Below are positions 53,387-64,000 of a stretch of 64,000 nt of DNA, piece by piece. The notes under the pieces were generated by a model that saw nothing but the letters and a program-made list of their open reading frames with translations, had not been told where the DNA came from and searched no databases. Position 1 is the first letter of the stretch, and each line of letters starts with the position of its first letter. The stretch comes from Cycas panzhihuaensis. Taxonomy: Eukaryota > Cycadophyta. The position numbers were made by a program, and so were the translations under genes. The stretch is from contig CM041465.1 in NCBI GenBank assembly GCA_023213395.1, positions 197,167,741 to 197,231,740 of the forward strand, in the 5' to 3' direction.

Positions 53387-53685
53387 TATTAGAATAATAC
53401 CTATATTGGGGCCCATATCCACCTTGGGGAGATTACCCACATTAGGGTGATAACCTAGATTAATGAGATATCTTAGACGCACTATGTCAGATCTTGGTAG
53501 TAATATATCTAAATTTGTCAATGCTAGTTAGTGATAAACTTTGAAGGGTGTGCCAAATTCCTCTCAGTCCTTCTTATTTATTCATGGAGTTTAAAGACCT
53601 TGGTATTTATCAACACCACCATCCTCATAGATTAATGGTTCCATTTCTTACATTTTCATTTTGCTCTCTTTGCCCCCTAATTCCA
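53387..53685 (+). repeat. Copia 3' LTR
   Basis: Starts TATTAGAATAATACC, aligned to TGTTGAAATAATGTC of the 5' LTR, and ends CTAATTCCA. The preceding purine-rich ATGGGCATTTTCAAGGAGAAA is the likely polypurine tract. Confidence 0.9.
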
Positions 53686-55459
53686 TTAGATTAGTGAGTG
53701 CTTGTACCTCCTTTAGAACATTTTTAATTAAGATTTTATAATATGTCATCACGAATGAAGTTGGATTTTCCTCAATAACTTCTCCATCTAGTGCAAGGTC
53801 ACTAGTTGGGTTGGTAGTATGGGTGGTGCCTACAACTTGTACTTATTAATTTTTTTAAAAAACTCATGAAATAGGTCTTGTAGTTGGTAATGATATTCTC
53901 AAGATTTAATAACTATTCAATATGGAGAGCTATTTCAACTTCTCGTATGGGCATAATAAATATGATTATACTTATTAAAAGTTTATTATTTCTAATTGCA
54001 TCTTCTCATAGTAGCCTCCATATGACATGCTCTTTCTATTTACAATAGTAACTTGGAATTGCTTGAAGGGTTTTATTTAGAGCTTGGGTTTAGCTCTAGT
54101 TTATCTATTAATAAAGTTGTGAGTGATACTACCATCAACAAAAAATGATATCTTTGTATTCTTAATACTCCCTTTAAACCATAGTGCTCAAGATGTGTTG
54201 ATCTCTCTTGTAATTGCTTATAGTGATACTTATATATTTTTGGATTCCATCTCATTAAGTAACTCCTTAATTTCTACTTTCTCATTAATTATTTGTGACT
54301 CTCTTTTCATTCATATGAGTATGGGATATTTGTGTCTTTATTATTAATCATGAATACTTTCTTTTCCAAGCACTTATGGTCATGGTTCGATTTCCATTTA
54401 CAATCAAAGTAAGTTTATATTTTTATACATTTATCTTTAGATATTTGATTTCTTACTAGCCCATCTTCTTTCTCTTATGTAAGTGGAGTCTTAGTTTTTG
54501 TGCCTAAGAAGTTCTAATTGGATTGGTAACTTCAGCCCTAATATCTAATGTGGTTATTAAAACATATGTAACTTTGTCTCACTTCCTAAATTTTAGCTTC
54601 AACATTATTTATTTGGTAGATTATGCCACTTAACGTTACTACTTCTAGTGTTTTTGAGTAGAACTTAATATTCCTTCTAAGCCCTATGACATATGCTTGT
54701 ATTAGTAGTTCAACCTTAATATCCTTAATTATCAGGCTTTATAGATTCTAGAATTATTTAATATAGGCATGTACTAAATTAGTTTATTGTAAATGTATAA
54801 GTTAAACAAAGTAAGTTATGTTCTAAGTGTTCTCATATTACTCTATTAGGGACACTTTTTAAGAAATCTCAATTTTCATGTTTTGTACCTTGATAGATTC
54901 TATTCCACTAATGGAACCACTTAAGTTCCTTCTCTTATAAATGAAGAGATGCCCCTAAGATTTTATCTTTTTTTAATCTAGTGTTCATTTGAAATTAAAT
55001 TTCTATTTAGATTATCCAACTACAAACATCCATTGAATTTTTTAGATTGAACTATTCCAAAAGGAATTTAATACCCTTAAGCCCTTAGTTTGGTCTACCT
55101 TGTCAATCTTCTCAATCCCTTTCTCTAAAAAATTCTTCCCTTTTATGGGATGGTCTTACATCATCATTGTAGTCATATAATCACTAATTTTTCCACTTAT
55201 CATGTTTTTAAGGCTTATTATATCATTCTTTATACTTACTAAGTCATTAGTTATGACATCCACTCTAAGAGATATGCCCTCTAATATTACTGATGGTTGG
55301 CTCGTTGTCTGTCTTAGCTTAAGTATTTTCCTAGGTCTCAACTCTATTATATGAAAAAAAAAAGAAAAATGAACCATTGTTTTACTTGAAGACCTTGACC
55401 TTCTCTTATGGGCTATTAGTCTATAATATACTTCTCCTAGAAAAGGACCTGGTAACAAA
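53686..55459 (-). pseudogene. Gypsy gag and protease, remaining part of segment II
   Basis: Gypsy sequence resumes after the copia element. On the minus strand a retropepsin signature VDGSITHNFINR lies at about 54108-54145, preceded by HYGLKGVLRIQ (54073-54255 frame), the usual LIDSGSTHNF context with a changed active site. Toward 55459 a 113-codon frame begins right after the primer site (MNFPKIPISGINDLL, with VDVITNDLVSIKNDIISLK), a plausible gag start with coiled-coil-like character. The middle is too degraded to read. Confidence 0.6.
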
Positions 55460-55471
55460 TCATTGATACCA
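55460..55471 (-). other. Gypsy primer-binding site
   Basis: On the minus strand TGGTATCAATGA lies two bases inside the 5' LTR boundary; its first eight bases match the iMet-type site. Confidence 0.65.
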
Positions 55472-55473
55472 CT

Positions 55474-55858
55474 TATAGGAATTTTAGGGAAATTCACACC
55501 TCAAACATAGATAATATCCATACATAAGACTATCTTTTAGAGTTTTGATAAATGTAAACAAGCACTAAAAGAAAATAGTTCCTTAAGGTTAAAATTATGG
55601 ACAATATAAAACTTAAATTAATACCCAAGTCCTAGGCCAAAAAACCTTATATATAGGTAACTAGAATCCACTTAAAGAAGTTACCCATAAGACATAGCTA
55701 AAGTCAACTAGAATAAGTAATGAAGTTGTTTAGAATATTGCATAATGAAGTTAACCTAAATACTACATAATGAAGTTGGCCATAATACTACATAGAATAA
55801 CTAATAAAGATTGCATAATAAAGTTTGTCTTTTAGATTAAAAATGCTATATATAATAT
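55474..55858 (-). repeat. Gypsy LTR 3 (5' LTR of segment II)
   Basis: Shares TTCACACCTCAAA, CCATACATAAGACTATCTTTT, TATATATAGGT and CATAATGAAG with LTR 1. It has an internal deletion compared with LTR 1 and a small local multiplication of a CATAATGAAGTT motif at 55730-55790. Confidence 0.75.
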
Positions 55859-56625
55859 TAAATATAATTAAATATTCCTATCCAACTTTCCCCTTCTTAC
55901 CCCCCCTTAGTATACAATTGCATAACATCAAATGTCATATTAAAATGTAAATTTAGTCTTCAAATTTACTAGATCCTAAGATACTTCGATAAATAAAAAA
56001 TATTATAGACATCCATATGGCCAAAGCTCCATCTATCAGATTACATAGGTAACTAGTTATTGTGACCACTAGTTTGCTAAGTCACTCTTTCAAGTATATG
56101 GTTTTGTTAGTATCATGTCAATATCACTTTGAGAACATACTATCCTATGTAAGGAAACAAGTTTGCTAGAAATCATATGTATGAGTATTTATAGAAAGGT
56201 ATCCCAACTCTTGCCAAATGGGACTATCAACAACTTCTTCAAGAACACATGCTAGAAAATACATTATCATCAGTAACAATGGATAGAAATATAATGAAAT
56301 AGATGTTTTTGGCCTTACAAAAGGGTTTTATGGTTCTTAAAGACCTTTATGGGCTATAATAGTCTAACAATACAACTTCATAATGACTTTAAATAATATG
56401 AAATGGATATGACTTGATAAATATTAAAAATGACTCTCTCTTAATGATAATTTTGATAATTTAAAATAAGAAATAGGGTTCTTTAGAGCTTAAAAAGAGC
56501 CTATGACATAATTTTTTATATTTCCCCCTATATTGGGGTTTAATACACTAATAAAATAATTATCAAGTGATTTGGAACCATGGAAAATAAATAAGTATGC
56601 CTAAAAATTATGAAACACTCATAAA
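55859..56625 (-). mobile_element. Diverged relative of the XTH-carrying element: LTR end, PPT and backbone
   Basis: The first ~26 bases (ending ATATTCCTATCCAAC) match the LTR end of the carrier (AGTATTACACCCAAC). A C-rich tract (polypurine tract on the other strand) follows, then AATTGCATAACATCAAATGTCAT, a CCATATG..CCATCTATCAGATTACATAGGTAAC block matching the tandem unit at 30.43-30.69 kb, and CAACTTCTTCAAGAAC, ATAGAAATATAATG and CCCCCTATATTGGGGTTTA matching 30.98-31.26 kb. One copy of the ~260-bp unit only. Similarity is lost before any XTH counterpart. Confidence 0.65.
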
Positions 56626-56981
56626 AATTACTCATTTTCATCATTGTCTTCACTTTGAATGTTAGATATTCATCCTATACAAGTGAAGTGGGTTAAGCTA
56701 GCACTTAGGGTGTTAGTTATCAAAGAGTTAGTATTAGTTATTTATTTGTATCTATGAGTTGGTTATGTCTGCTAATAAAATTTAAGACCATTTTTCTTGC
56801 CATTGAGATTTGTTGTAAAGAGGCCTCATATGACTATTTAAGGCCAAGTTTTATAAAGAATGGTTGTTGAGTTTTGTTTATTCCTTGACAAGATGTACTT
56901 TATTACTTCTTTTTGGTGTTTATTTATCATCCATCATTCCTTTAAATAATAAGATGATTATTCATATACCTTATGCCCTTC
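56626..56981 (+). other. Possible LTR fragment with TATA-like sequence
   Basis: Sequence starting TGTTAGTTATCAAAGAG (56710) contains GACTATTTAAGGCC (56831-56845) and T-rich downstream sequence, the look of a retrotransposon LTR promoter. I found no second copy in the window. Confidence 0.3.
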
Positions 56982-57960
56982 TTATCTATAATTGAAACAT
57001 ATAAGAATTCTCCTTAGTGAAGGATTTCTACTAATAAATCCACGACTTAATGGTTGGATAAAATTATCTCTACCCCATCCTCTAGGTGATAAATATATCT
57101 TAGAAGTCTCTAGCCTCTTAGATCTAGGATTATTTTTATATATTATAGGTCTAAAACCTCCATGACCTCTTTGTTGTGGTGCTCTTCCTTTGTTAGCCAC
57201 TAGTCTCCTTCTAGCTAGCTTTTTTTCAACTATTACAGCCATCTAATAGGCTTTATCAAGAGACTTTACTCCATGCAAAGTAAGTTCATCTTAAATGGTA
57301 AAATTTAAACCATTCACAAATCTAGCAATCTTCTCCTCCTTACTTTTACTATATACTATTCTAATAGATAACTTATAAAACTTATCTATGTATTCTAAAG
57401 TAATGTTCTTCTATTATCTTAAATTTTAATACTACTTGAACAACTCCTTCTCATAATTCATATATAGAGATTGCTCCTTAATCTTAGCTACCATATCTCT
57501 CTACTTAGTAATCTTTTTTTGGCTACTTCTTTCTCCATCCTTTTGCATATGCTCCTATGATAATGCTGCATGTCCCTTCAACTTATTCGTTATAAAATTC
57601 ATACACTGGGGACCTTTCATCTTATCCTTGTAAAACTATTTCTCTATGGTAGTAGTCTAGGCTAATAACACTTTTTCCTTTAGTTTCTTCCTAAAACTAA
57701 ATATCTTAATCTTTGTTGAGATCTTTTTTTCTGTCAATAGTTTAATCAACACTTTTCATAGTTAATAGGCTAATACTCATGGTCCTTATCTCCTATTTCC
57801 TTTTGCCTAGACTCCATACCTTCTCTTGACTCTAGTTTACTTTCTTTTTCTTTTTCTTCCCTTCCCTTTAAAGATTCAACAACTTTTTCAAATACTTCCC
57901 CCCTGATTCTCTTATGGTTATTCTTGCATTCTATGAAGCTTCTTTTTAGTCTCAAATTCA
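56982..57960 (-). pseudogene. Gypsy gag remnant
   Basis: On the minus strand the retrotrans_gag pattern is readable through stops: NFITNKLKGHAALSWEHMQK (about 57545-57600), then YIDKFYKLSIRIVYS, EEKIARFVNGLNFTI, and KAYWMAVIVEKKLARRR. An Arg/Gly-rich NKGRAPQQRGHGGFR tail ends it (56982-57242). The Lys/Glu-rich frame at 57770-57961 (KGREEKEKESKLESREGMES) would be the N-terminal part. It is a different gag from that next to LTR 3. Confidence 0.7.
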
Positions 57961-60900
57961 AATAGATAAATGGTAGATAAATATAAACAATACTACCTTT
58001 ATTAGTAATTTATTACTTCTAACAAACTTACCTCTCAATAATCCACCTTACATACTACCTTTATTAATATTTTAATGCATGTTCCTTATTGAAACTCTTA
58101 TTTACCTTTGCTACATAAACCTTCACTCTACCATATAAGTTGATGTAATGTTACTTTGATAAAGAACAAATTAAGTCTGGTGGATAATTACAAGATCAAT
58201 ATAATCCACACATAACACTGCTAACTCAGATCCTTCCAAATATGTTTTTATATTGAAAATAATGTTAATATTATACAAGGAATATTTCTAAAGGAATTAA
58301 AATTATAACTTGTAGAGAACCATATTCTTATGCTTCCTAACTCTTTCGCCTATTCTCCTCCCCTATCTCCACTCTATTTGCTCTCCTTATTTTCTCTTCT
58401 CCTTATTGAATTCTCATATTCTATTTTAGTTTGATCCTAAAATTGCTTTTCATAGGTGGTCCTTAATGGTGTTATCATGGACTAGAACTTACTAACTTGT
58501 AAACCTGATAATTCCTCCATATGGTTATGATTTTCTCTTCTTAAAATATTGTTGTTAATAGATCCCTATATATTTTCTTATTGATCTTTGCATAGTTCCA
58601 CTTCATGTAATTAAATATGTGCATCATATTTAGTTACCTTTATACTGCCTTCATTTTCTAAATGCTCTATTTCCCTATAAAATCTTTGAGTATATTTTGT
58701 TTTTATATCATGTATCATATTATGATCTTTTATGTGCTTTATCCACTTATATATCATCCTTTTCTTTATTTATAACTTCTTTATTACTTCATTATCCATG
58801 TTGTGAATGGTCTAGATTTATCCCTATGTATACTAATCTAATAATCATATTTCCATTGTATTCCCTCACTCATAACTAACTTTAAATATCCATATTATTA
58901 TTTGAAAATTTTCATGAGATACCCTTTATGTAAAGTTTCCAGATCTATGCCACATACCCTTTGATCAAATGATTATTTCTCATCTTACAACTTCATTTAC
59001 TTATACTTACACACTTTTAACTCCTCCCACAAGCATCTTCTTATAATTTTATGAGATATAAGTTTTAAATTAAAGATTTGTACCACCTAAATTATTCATG
59101 GGCATTACATTTTGTGAATACCCTTCTCCCTTGCAACTTGTGAGTTGTAAGTTATGAGTAATCCTAGAAATCTATACTTCTATAACTTCTCTCCTTATGT
59201 CCTCTAATGAGTGTTGTTCCTACAATACTCTTAATATAATGGACTACATCTAGTCTCATATCCATACATATAATGGTTTCCATTACACTTATGACTTATT
59301 CTCCTTGTAAACCTACCATTCATGGCCTCTAACTCTATTACCTCACTTTACATGAGGCCTCCTAATTAAATACATGCATATTTATGACCAATAATTATAA
59401 TCACCTCATACTTTGCCTAACTCATAGATTTTAATATTCTAAAAAGTATCAAAGGGTGAAGCCACTTCTTATGAAATATAATTCATGAAGCTATAAACAC
59501 TTGAAAAGCACTTAACTTTACAATTTCTTCCATGGCTACAATCATTACTTGTAACCCTTATGAAATACTAACTTATGAAAAAACTCTATAATAAAAAAAT
59601 AATAACTTATGGCTATGTATAATAATACTCTTATATCACCAAATAAGCTAAACGTGCCTTAATGAAGCTAAGTTCTATAAAAAAGGGTACCCAATAAGCA
59701 TAAAAAATACCCAAACACCCCTAGAGATTCCCAATATACCTTTAGTCTACCAAATCTTGTAGAAACAAAGCATAAAGTATTTACATTGAACTCAACATTT
59801 CTATCCTCCATCCAACACATAAAAATAAATCTAAAATTAGCTTTAAATATTACACAATAGTACTTAATTAATCTTAGAGCTTCCTGATTGCCACTAGAAA
59901 TGTTTAATACTCTCAATAAAGCCAAATATACTCCAAACAAGCATAATAGATATTTACTAGTTTTTACACCACTATAGTGACCAAATATTATTTTTTGACT
60001 CTTACTTGATTTAAGTGAAATGGTGAGGTTGCAACTTATGACACATCTCTTAAAATGGCTTAATTCCTTTTTCAAAATGAAGTTAAGAATGCTAAATAAT
60101 TATAATATAGTTAATATTGGTTAAATACTTTACTATGTAGTGGCTAAAGGATTTAGCTCAGAAAAAAATGTATAGTTCATTCCCCTATATTATTATCCAT
60201 TTATTTTACAAATTTTCACTTTTGTTTGGGTCTCTTTATGATTATTTTTCTATCTTTCATATTATCATATTACAAGCATGATGTAAAAATTGTCTTATGA
60301 TATTATAATAAATTTTGCAACACCTATTATAATTTTGTGATATTTGTTAAACTTTCATTATATTGACTATATGGGAAAAAAAAAAAAGAAAATTTTTGTT
60401 AGTTTTGATTTTTTGGCTTTGCTTAATCTTGTTTCTAAAACCTATTGCGGTGGAGAATACTATAGGCTAGAAATACCATGGTTTTGTAATAAAAGCTATG
60501 TACTAAAATTTCTTATTTATTCAAATCCTCTCATTGGGTTTGGACCCTTTTTCATATTTAATTTTCTTATCTTTTAGCTCTCTTATTTTTGTTTCTAGAA
60601 TTTTATATTTTAGTGCTTTTTCTTTTGGTCATTAGTTGTATGATTTTGTGGAATCTTTTGGCTTATTACTTTTATATGGCATCTTTTAGCATGTTGGCAA
60701 GGCTTTGAAGCTTCAAGATATCTCTTTCTCTTTCCTCTACATAAACTTCTTGTTAGAGGAATTTTAATAATGCTTGCATTTGATTCTTGGTGCATTCTTC
60801 CTTATTGATTTTATTATTTAGATTCCACCTATTTTATTCTAGAATTAAATTAGTAGTAAGTAGTTTCCATTTAGGCCTTTTTTTTTGATATGTTGCTAAT

Positions 60901-62933
60901 TTATTTTGTCTTTTTTACTTCTAGATTATGGTAATTTCTAATTTAAAGACCCTTACTTATTTTTAGCTTGTGTTACTACTTTTGTCTCTTCCTTTTGTTG
61001 TAGTTATGCTTCTCTTACTATTATCAAATTGCACTTTCATTTGATGCTTATTTTAAGATTGTTTATGAAAATTTCTACCTCTTATCTTATTCATATTTTT
61101 TTAATGCTCTTGTTTTGATCTATCATTAAAATTATTCTCTTTATGTCTTATTTATTTCTATTGTTGGTTTGGATTATGAAACCTCTTATTTAATCATTTC
61201 ATATAAAGCATACTATTGTTTCTTGTAGCCATTTTTACTCATTTTCTTTGGTTTCTTCCTCACTATTTGCTCTTATCTTTTGGGTTGTTACTAAGAAATG
61301 ACTTATTAGTTTGGCTTATGGTGTTGATCTTCCCTTCTTATTACTACCCTAGTTGGTAAGCACTTGACTTACCTCTCTCTTTCCCAAATTAGGGTAGCAT
61401 CTTTGAGGAGTGAATTGCCTTTATGGCATAGATCTAAGGTATCCCTTCTTCAAGCATTTTAGATGCATAAATGTATATAGTACTTGTTTCACTTGTTTTT
61501 GCTTCTTACTTGTTTTAATCATTAGATCTAATTTGTGCTATTTCATTTATTAGTGTTCTTTAGTATAGGTGAAACTATTAATTAAATAATTATTTCTCAT
61601 CTTTTCTTTAATCACTCTATTTATATATCAAATTGTAAAGGGGTTTATTTAACACCTCTTTACTTAATATTTTCTTATTTATATGTTCTTTATTATACAT
61701 AATATTAGAGAACTTATATAAAATCTAAAAAGAGAAAAAAGGAAAAAAAAAAAAAAAAAACACTATAGATATTATTCACTCCCACCTCTCATACCATTGT
61801 TTAAGATATAGAAAGAATTATTTATTTTCTTTTAATAAGAGGGAGCCAAGTGTAAGAGAACTTTGGGACCCCAATAAGATATCTTAATTGCATGTGTCTA
61901 TGAGATTATTATTTTCTTGCTTGATGGACTTGCGTGTTTCCTTTCTTGTATTGCTTAGCATGCTTTAAGTTTTAGGCATAGGTTGTTTATTTTTTCCACT
62001 TAATCAAAACCATATACTAGATGCATTATATGGTGTATTCTTTGCTTTCTCCTTCTATAAGCCTAATTCCCACTAAATTTGGTAGGTGTGGGGGCTAACA
62101 AGTTTATTTGAACTCAATCAATTGATAGCTAGTCTTGTATTAGAGATCAAAAAGTACTCTTACTATATTCTGAGTAGGGGGGTGATGAGTAACTATCTTA
62201 ATTATCTTAATTACATATAATTGAAAGAGTTAAGGGACTAATATGCTACCTATTAAGATAAGTTTATCTTTGTCTCATTCACTTATAAGAAGCTTAAGTT
62301 ATTTATAACAAGATATGGTATCTCTAAACCTCTCACACTCATGGGTATGATGTTATTAGGTGTGAGAGTCCCTACCAATTGACCCACAAAGTAGGCCAAT
62401 AATCCAAAGTCCTATTTCTCCATGTATTTCTCCTCATTAGTTCTTTTGTTATTATCTTAGTTCATTATGATATAAATATCTATGGTTGGGTCAGATGGGA
62501 TGGGTCCATCCTCTTAAGGTAAGTAGAGTTTAACATAAAGCTTTAGGACTCAATAACTTTAGAGTATACTTGCCTTTCATAGTCCTCTCAATTATTAAAT
62601 GCTTATTGTATGCTATTTACCTCCTTTGGAAGAAGTAGATAGTTGTACTTGCTGCTAACTATCTATCTCATTTTAACATGCTATATTTTTTCTTTTGTTT
62701 ACTTTAAACTAAAGTGTGTTTGATTTTATACTTGCATATGAATCCTATAGATTATTTCCATGCCTATTCTACATGTGATATAGGTTAATAATAAGCTTGA
62801 ATCAATTATCTATGGAGTTGCATATAGGTATATCCACTTCAAGCACCCACATGCATACATATAATCCCATCTTTTTAGTTAGTCTAGCTTTGAGTCCTCT
62901 ACTTCTTAGTTATACTTTTTAGCTTTTAAAGTT
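57961..62933. other. AT-rich sequence without a supported gene
   Basis: Nearly 5 kb in which I cannot support a coding region. Frames up to 135 codons (59668-60075 minus) show no recognisable motif and no partner elsewhere in the window. A-rich runs occur at 60373-60388 and 61732-61760. It is probably further degraded retroelement sequence. Confidence 0.5.
61732..61760 (+). repeat. A-rich run, possible retroposon tail
   Basis: About 26 of 29 bases are A, including a run of 18-19. It could be the tail of a LINE or SINE on the plus strand, but no body is recognisable upstream. Confidence 0.35.
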
Positions 62934-63265
62934 GATACCTCTTACTTTATACCCTTTTTCTTACACCTCCTGTTAATGTAAGAGAGCTAATGAGTTTGAA
63001 TTTCTTGAATCCTAATCCATATTCTAATAATTATATTAAGGAGCTTGGCTTGATACCCTTTTATTTTTTCCATTTTTATACCTCCTTCCTAGTTGAGAGG
63101 GCTATTGGGGGTGATTCCTAAGTTATGCTCCATATTTTTAGTGATTATATAAGGAAATCAAAACTTGATACCCTTCTGATATTTCCATTTCTATACCCCC
63201 TCCTCTATCAAGAGGGATAATGGAAGTGATCCATGGACTATGCCCCATATTTTTAGCTACTATAC
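62934..63265. repeat. Degenerate tandem repeat, three units of about 117 bp
   Basis: Units start at 62934, 63052 and 63167, each with GATACC(C/T)(C/T)TT. Each contains a T-rich/TATACC segment, an AGAGxGxTA(A/T)T block and a CCATATT(T/C)T(A/T)..ATTATAT-like end. Neighbouring units share perhaps two thirds of positions. Confidence 0.7.
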
Positions 63266-64000
63266 TATAGAGGTTTTAGATATGCTTCCTCATGATTTAT
63301 CATACATATACATTAATTAACAAATATTAAGTAAAATAGCTACAATAGACAAAGGAGCATGAAAAATAGATAAAGTAAAGTAAATGCCAAGGTTATAGGT
63401 GAATTTATCACCATGTACGACTCTCTCATGGGTAGAGCTTCTGCATTAACACGAGAATGCTACATGATACAATGGTGCAGGGCATAATATATACGCCATC
63501 CATTAATATTACATATTATTTGATAGGTCAACTTAATGGCACATGAGGTGGACCCAACCTTAATATTAAATATGATTAAATTACATCAAGGGTCCTTTAA
63601 TATAATATGTACATAAAATTAAAAAGATACAAAGAATTGATGGTGCTATTAGTTAGTTTTAACACCATATAATCTTAAAATTAGTACCTCTTTATTTTCC
63701 CACTTATCCAAGGAGGAGGCTTGATCTCCTTTTATTTAAAGACTAGTTCTTAAGAGAATTTTTTAAAATTTATAATTTCAAATAGGACCCAATGTAAAAT
63801 TATGACATAGATTACATGTAGAATTAATCTACCTTCAAATATTAGTTCTCATTTATTATGAATGACTTCACTTAATGTAATGTATATCCTTATACATCTA
63901 TATATGTAAGCAAGATTGGTAATAATATAAATAAGACTCATAACCACCTTAACACATGTCATAAGTCCAGTTGGGACTTCTATAACTCCTATGACTCACC
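63266..64000. other. AT-rich sequence, nothing recognised
   Basis: No coding region, repeat or LTR boundary could be supported in the last 735 bases. Confidence 0.5.

Larger units (their letters stand above)
46405..53685 (+). mobile_element. Ty1/copia element, decayed, nested in the gypsy element
   Basis: A 7.3-kb plus-strand element with ~300-bp LTRs, an iMet-type primer site, a 2.5-kb leader, gag, and pol in copia order (protease, integrase, RT, RNase H), followed by a purine-rich stretch and the 3' LTR. LTRs differ at well over 10% of positions by eye, so it is old. I see no clear target duplication (ATTG before, TTAG after). Gypsy minus-strand sequence continues on both sides. Confidence 0.92.
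40169..55858 (-). mobile_element. Tandem minus-strand Ty3/gypsy element with three LTRs, interrupted by a copia element
   Basis: Order on the plus strand: LTR (40169-40640), pol segment truncated in RT, partial LTR (about 43221-43539), a second pol segment, a copia insertion (46405-53685), protease and gag, LTR (55474-55858) with primer-binding site. Two pol segments of the same family in the same direction with a middle LTR suggest unequal recombination between copies or insertion of one into another. An iMet-like primer site and short LTRs fit a chromovirus-type gypsy. All frames are heavily degraded. Confidence 0.8.

Overview
This is nuclear DNA from a land plant with a large, repeat-dominated genome. 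I lean to a gymnosperm: the elements are old and deeply nested, and no intact host gene is visible. That lineage guess is weak. Essentially everything recognisable is retrotransposon or simple repeat. No rRNA, tRNA, CRISPR or bacterial gene was found.

Left third (1-23.5 kb): a decayed plus-strand Ty3/gypsy element (E1) is cut in two by a younger minus-strand element of the same family (E2, 3694-17529). E2 has ~2.57-kb LTRs, a CTAGC target-site duplication, and recognisable PBS, PPT, gag, protease, RT, RNase H and integrase. Both carry a second RNase H-like domain downstream of integrase, which places them in or near the Tat lineage. E1 also holds a degenerate antisense reading frame that E2 lacks.

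Middle (23.5-38.8 kb): the 5' half of a minus-strand LINE (ORF1 with a DUF4283-like region and zinc knuckle, plus the start of the ORF2 endonuclease). The beginning of ORF1 together with a very long TA/TG/CA microsatellite is repeated three times in tandem. The second unit is interrupted by a clean 3358-bp LTR element (30097-33454) with 279-bp LTRs, iMet-type PBS, PPT and GTGCT duplication. Instead of gag-pol it carries an intron-free, internally deleted copy of a cell-wall xyloglucan endotransglucosylase/hydrolase (XTH). This captured gene is the best find of the window. The third unit preserves the empty site.

Right part (38.8-57.9 kb): a three-level nest. An LTR of a second, diverged member of the XTH-carrier family (39845-40168 plus 55859-55884) is split by a tandem minus-strand Ty3/gypsy with three LTRs. 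That element is itself split by a plus-strand Ty1/copia element (46405-53685). A further gypsy gag remnant lies at 56982-57960. From 58 to 64 kb the DNA is AT-rich, with no gene I can support and one degenerate ~117-bp tandem repeat.

None of the coding regions looks intact. In the older copies premature stops fall mostly at former glutamine codons, as expected from deamination of methylated cytosines in silenced elements.
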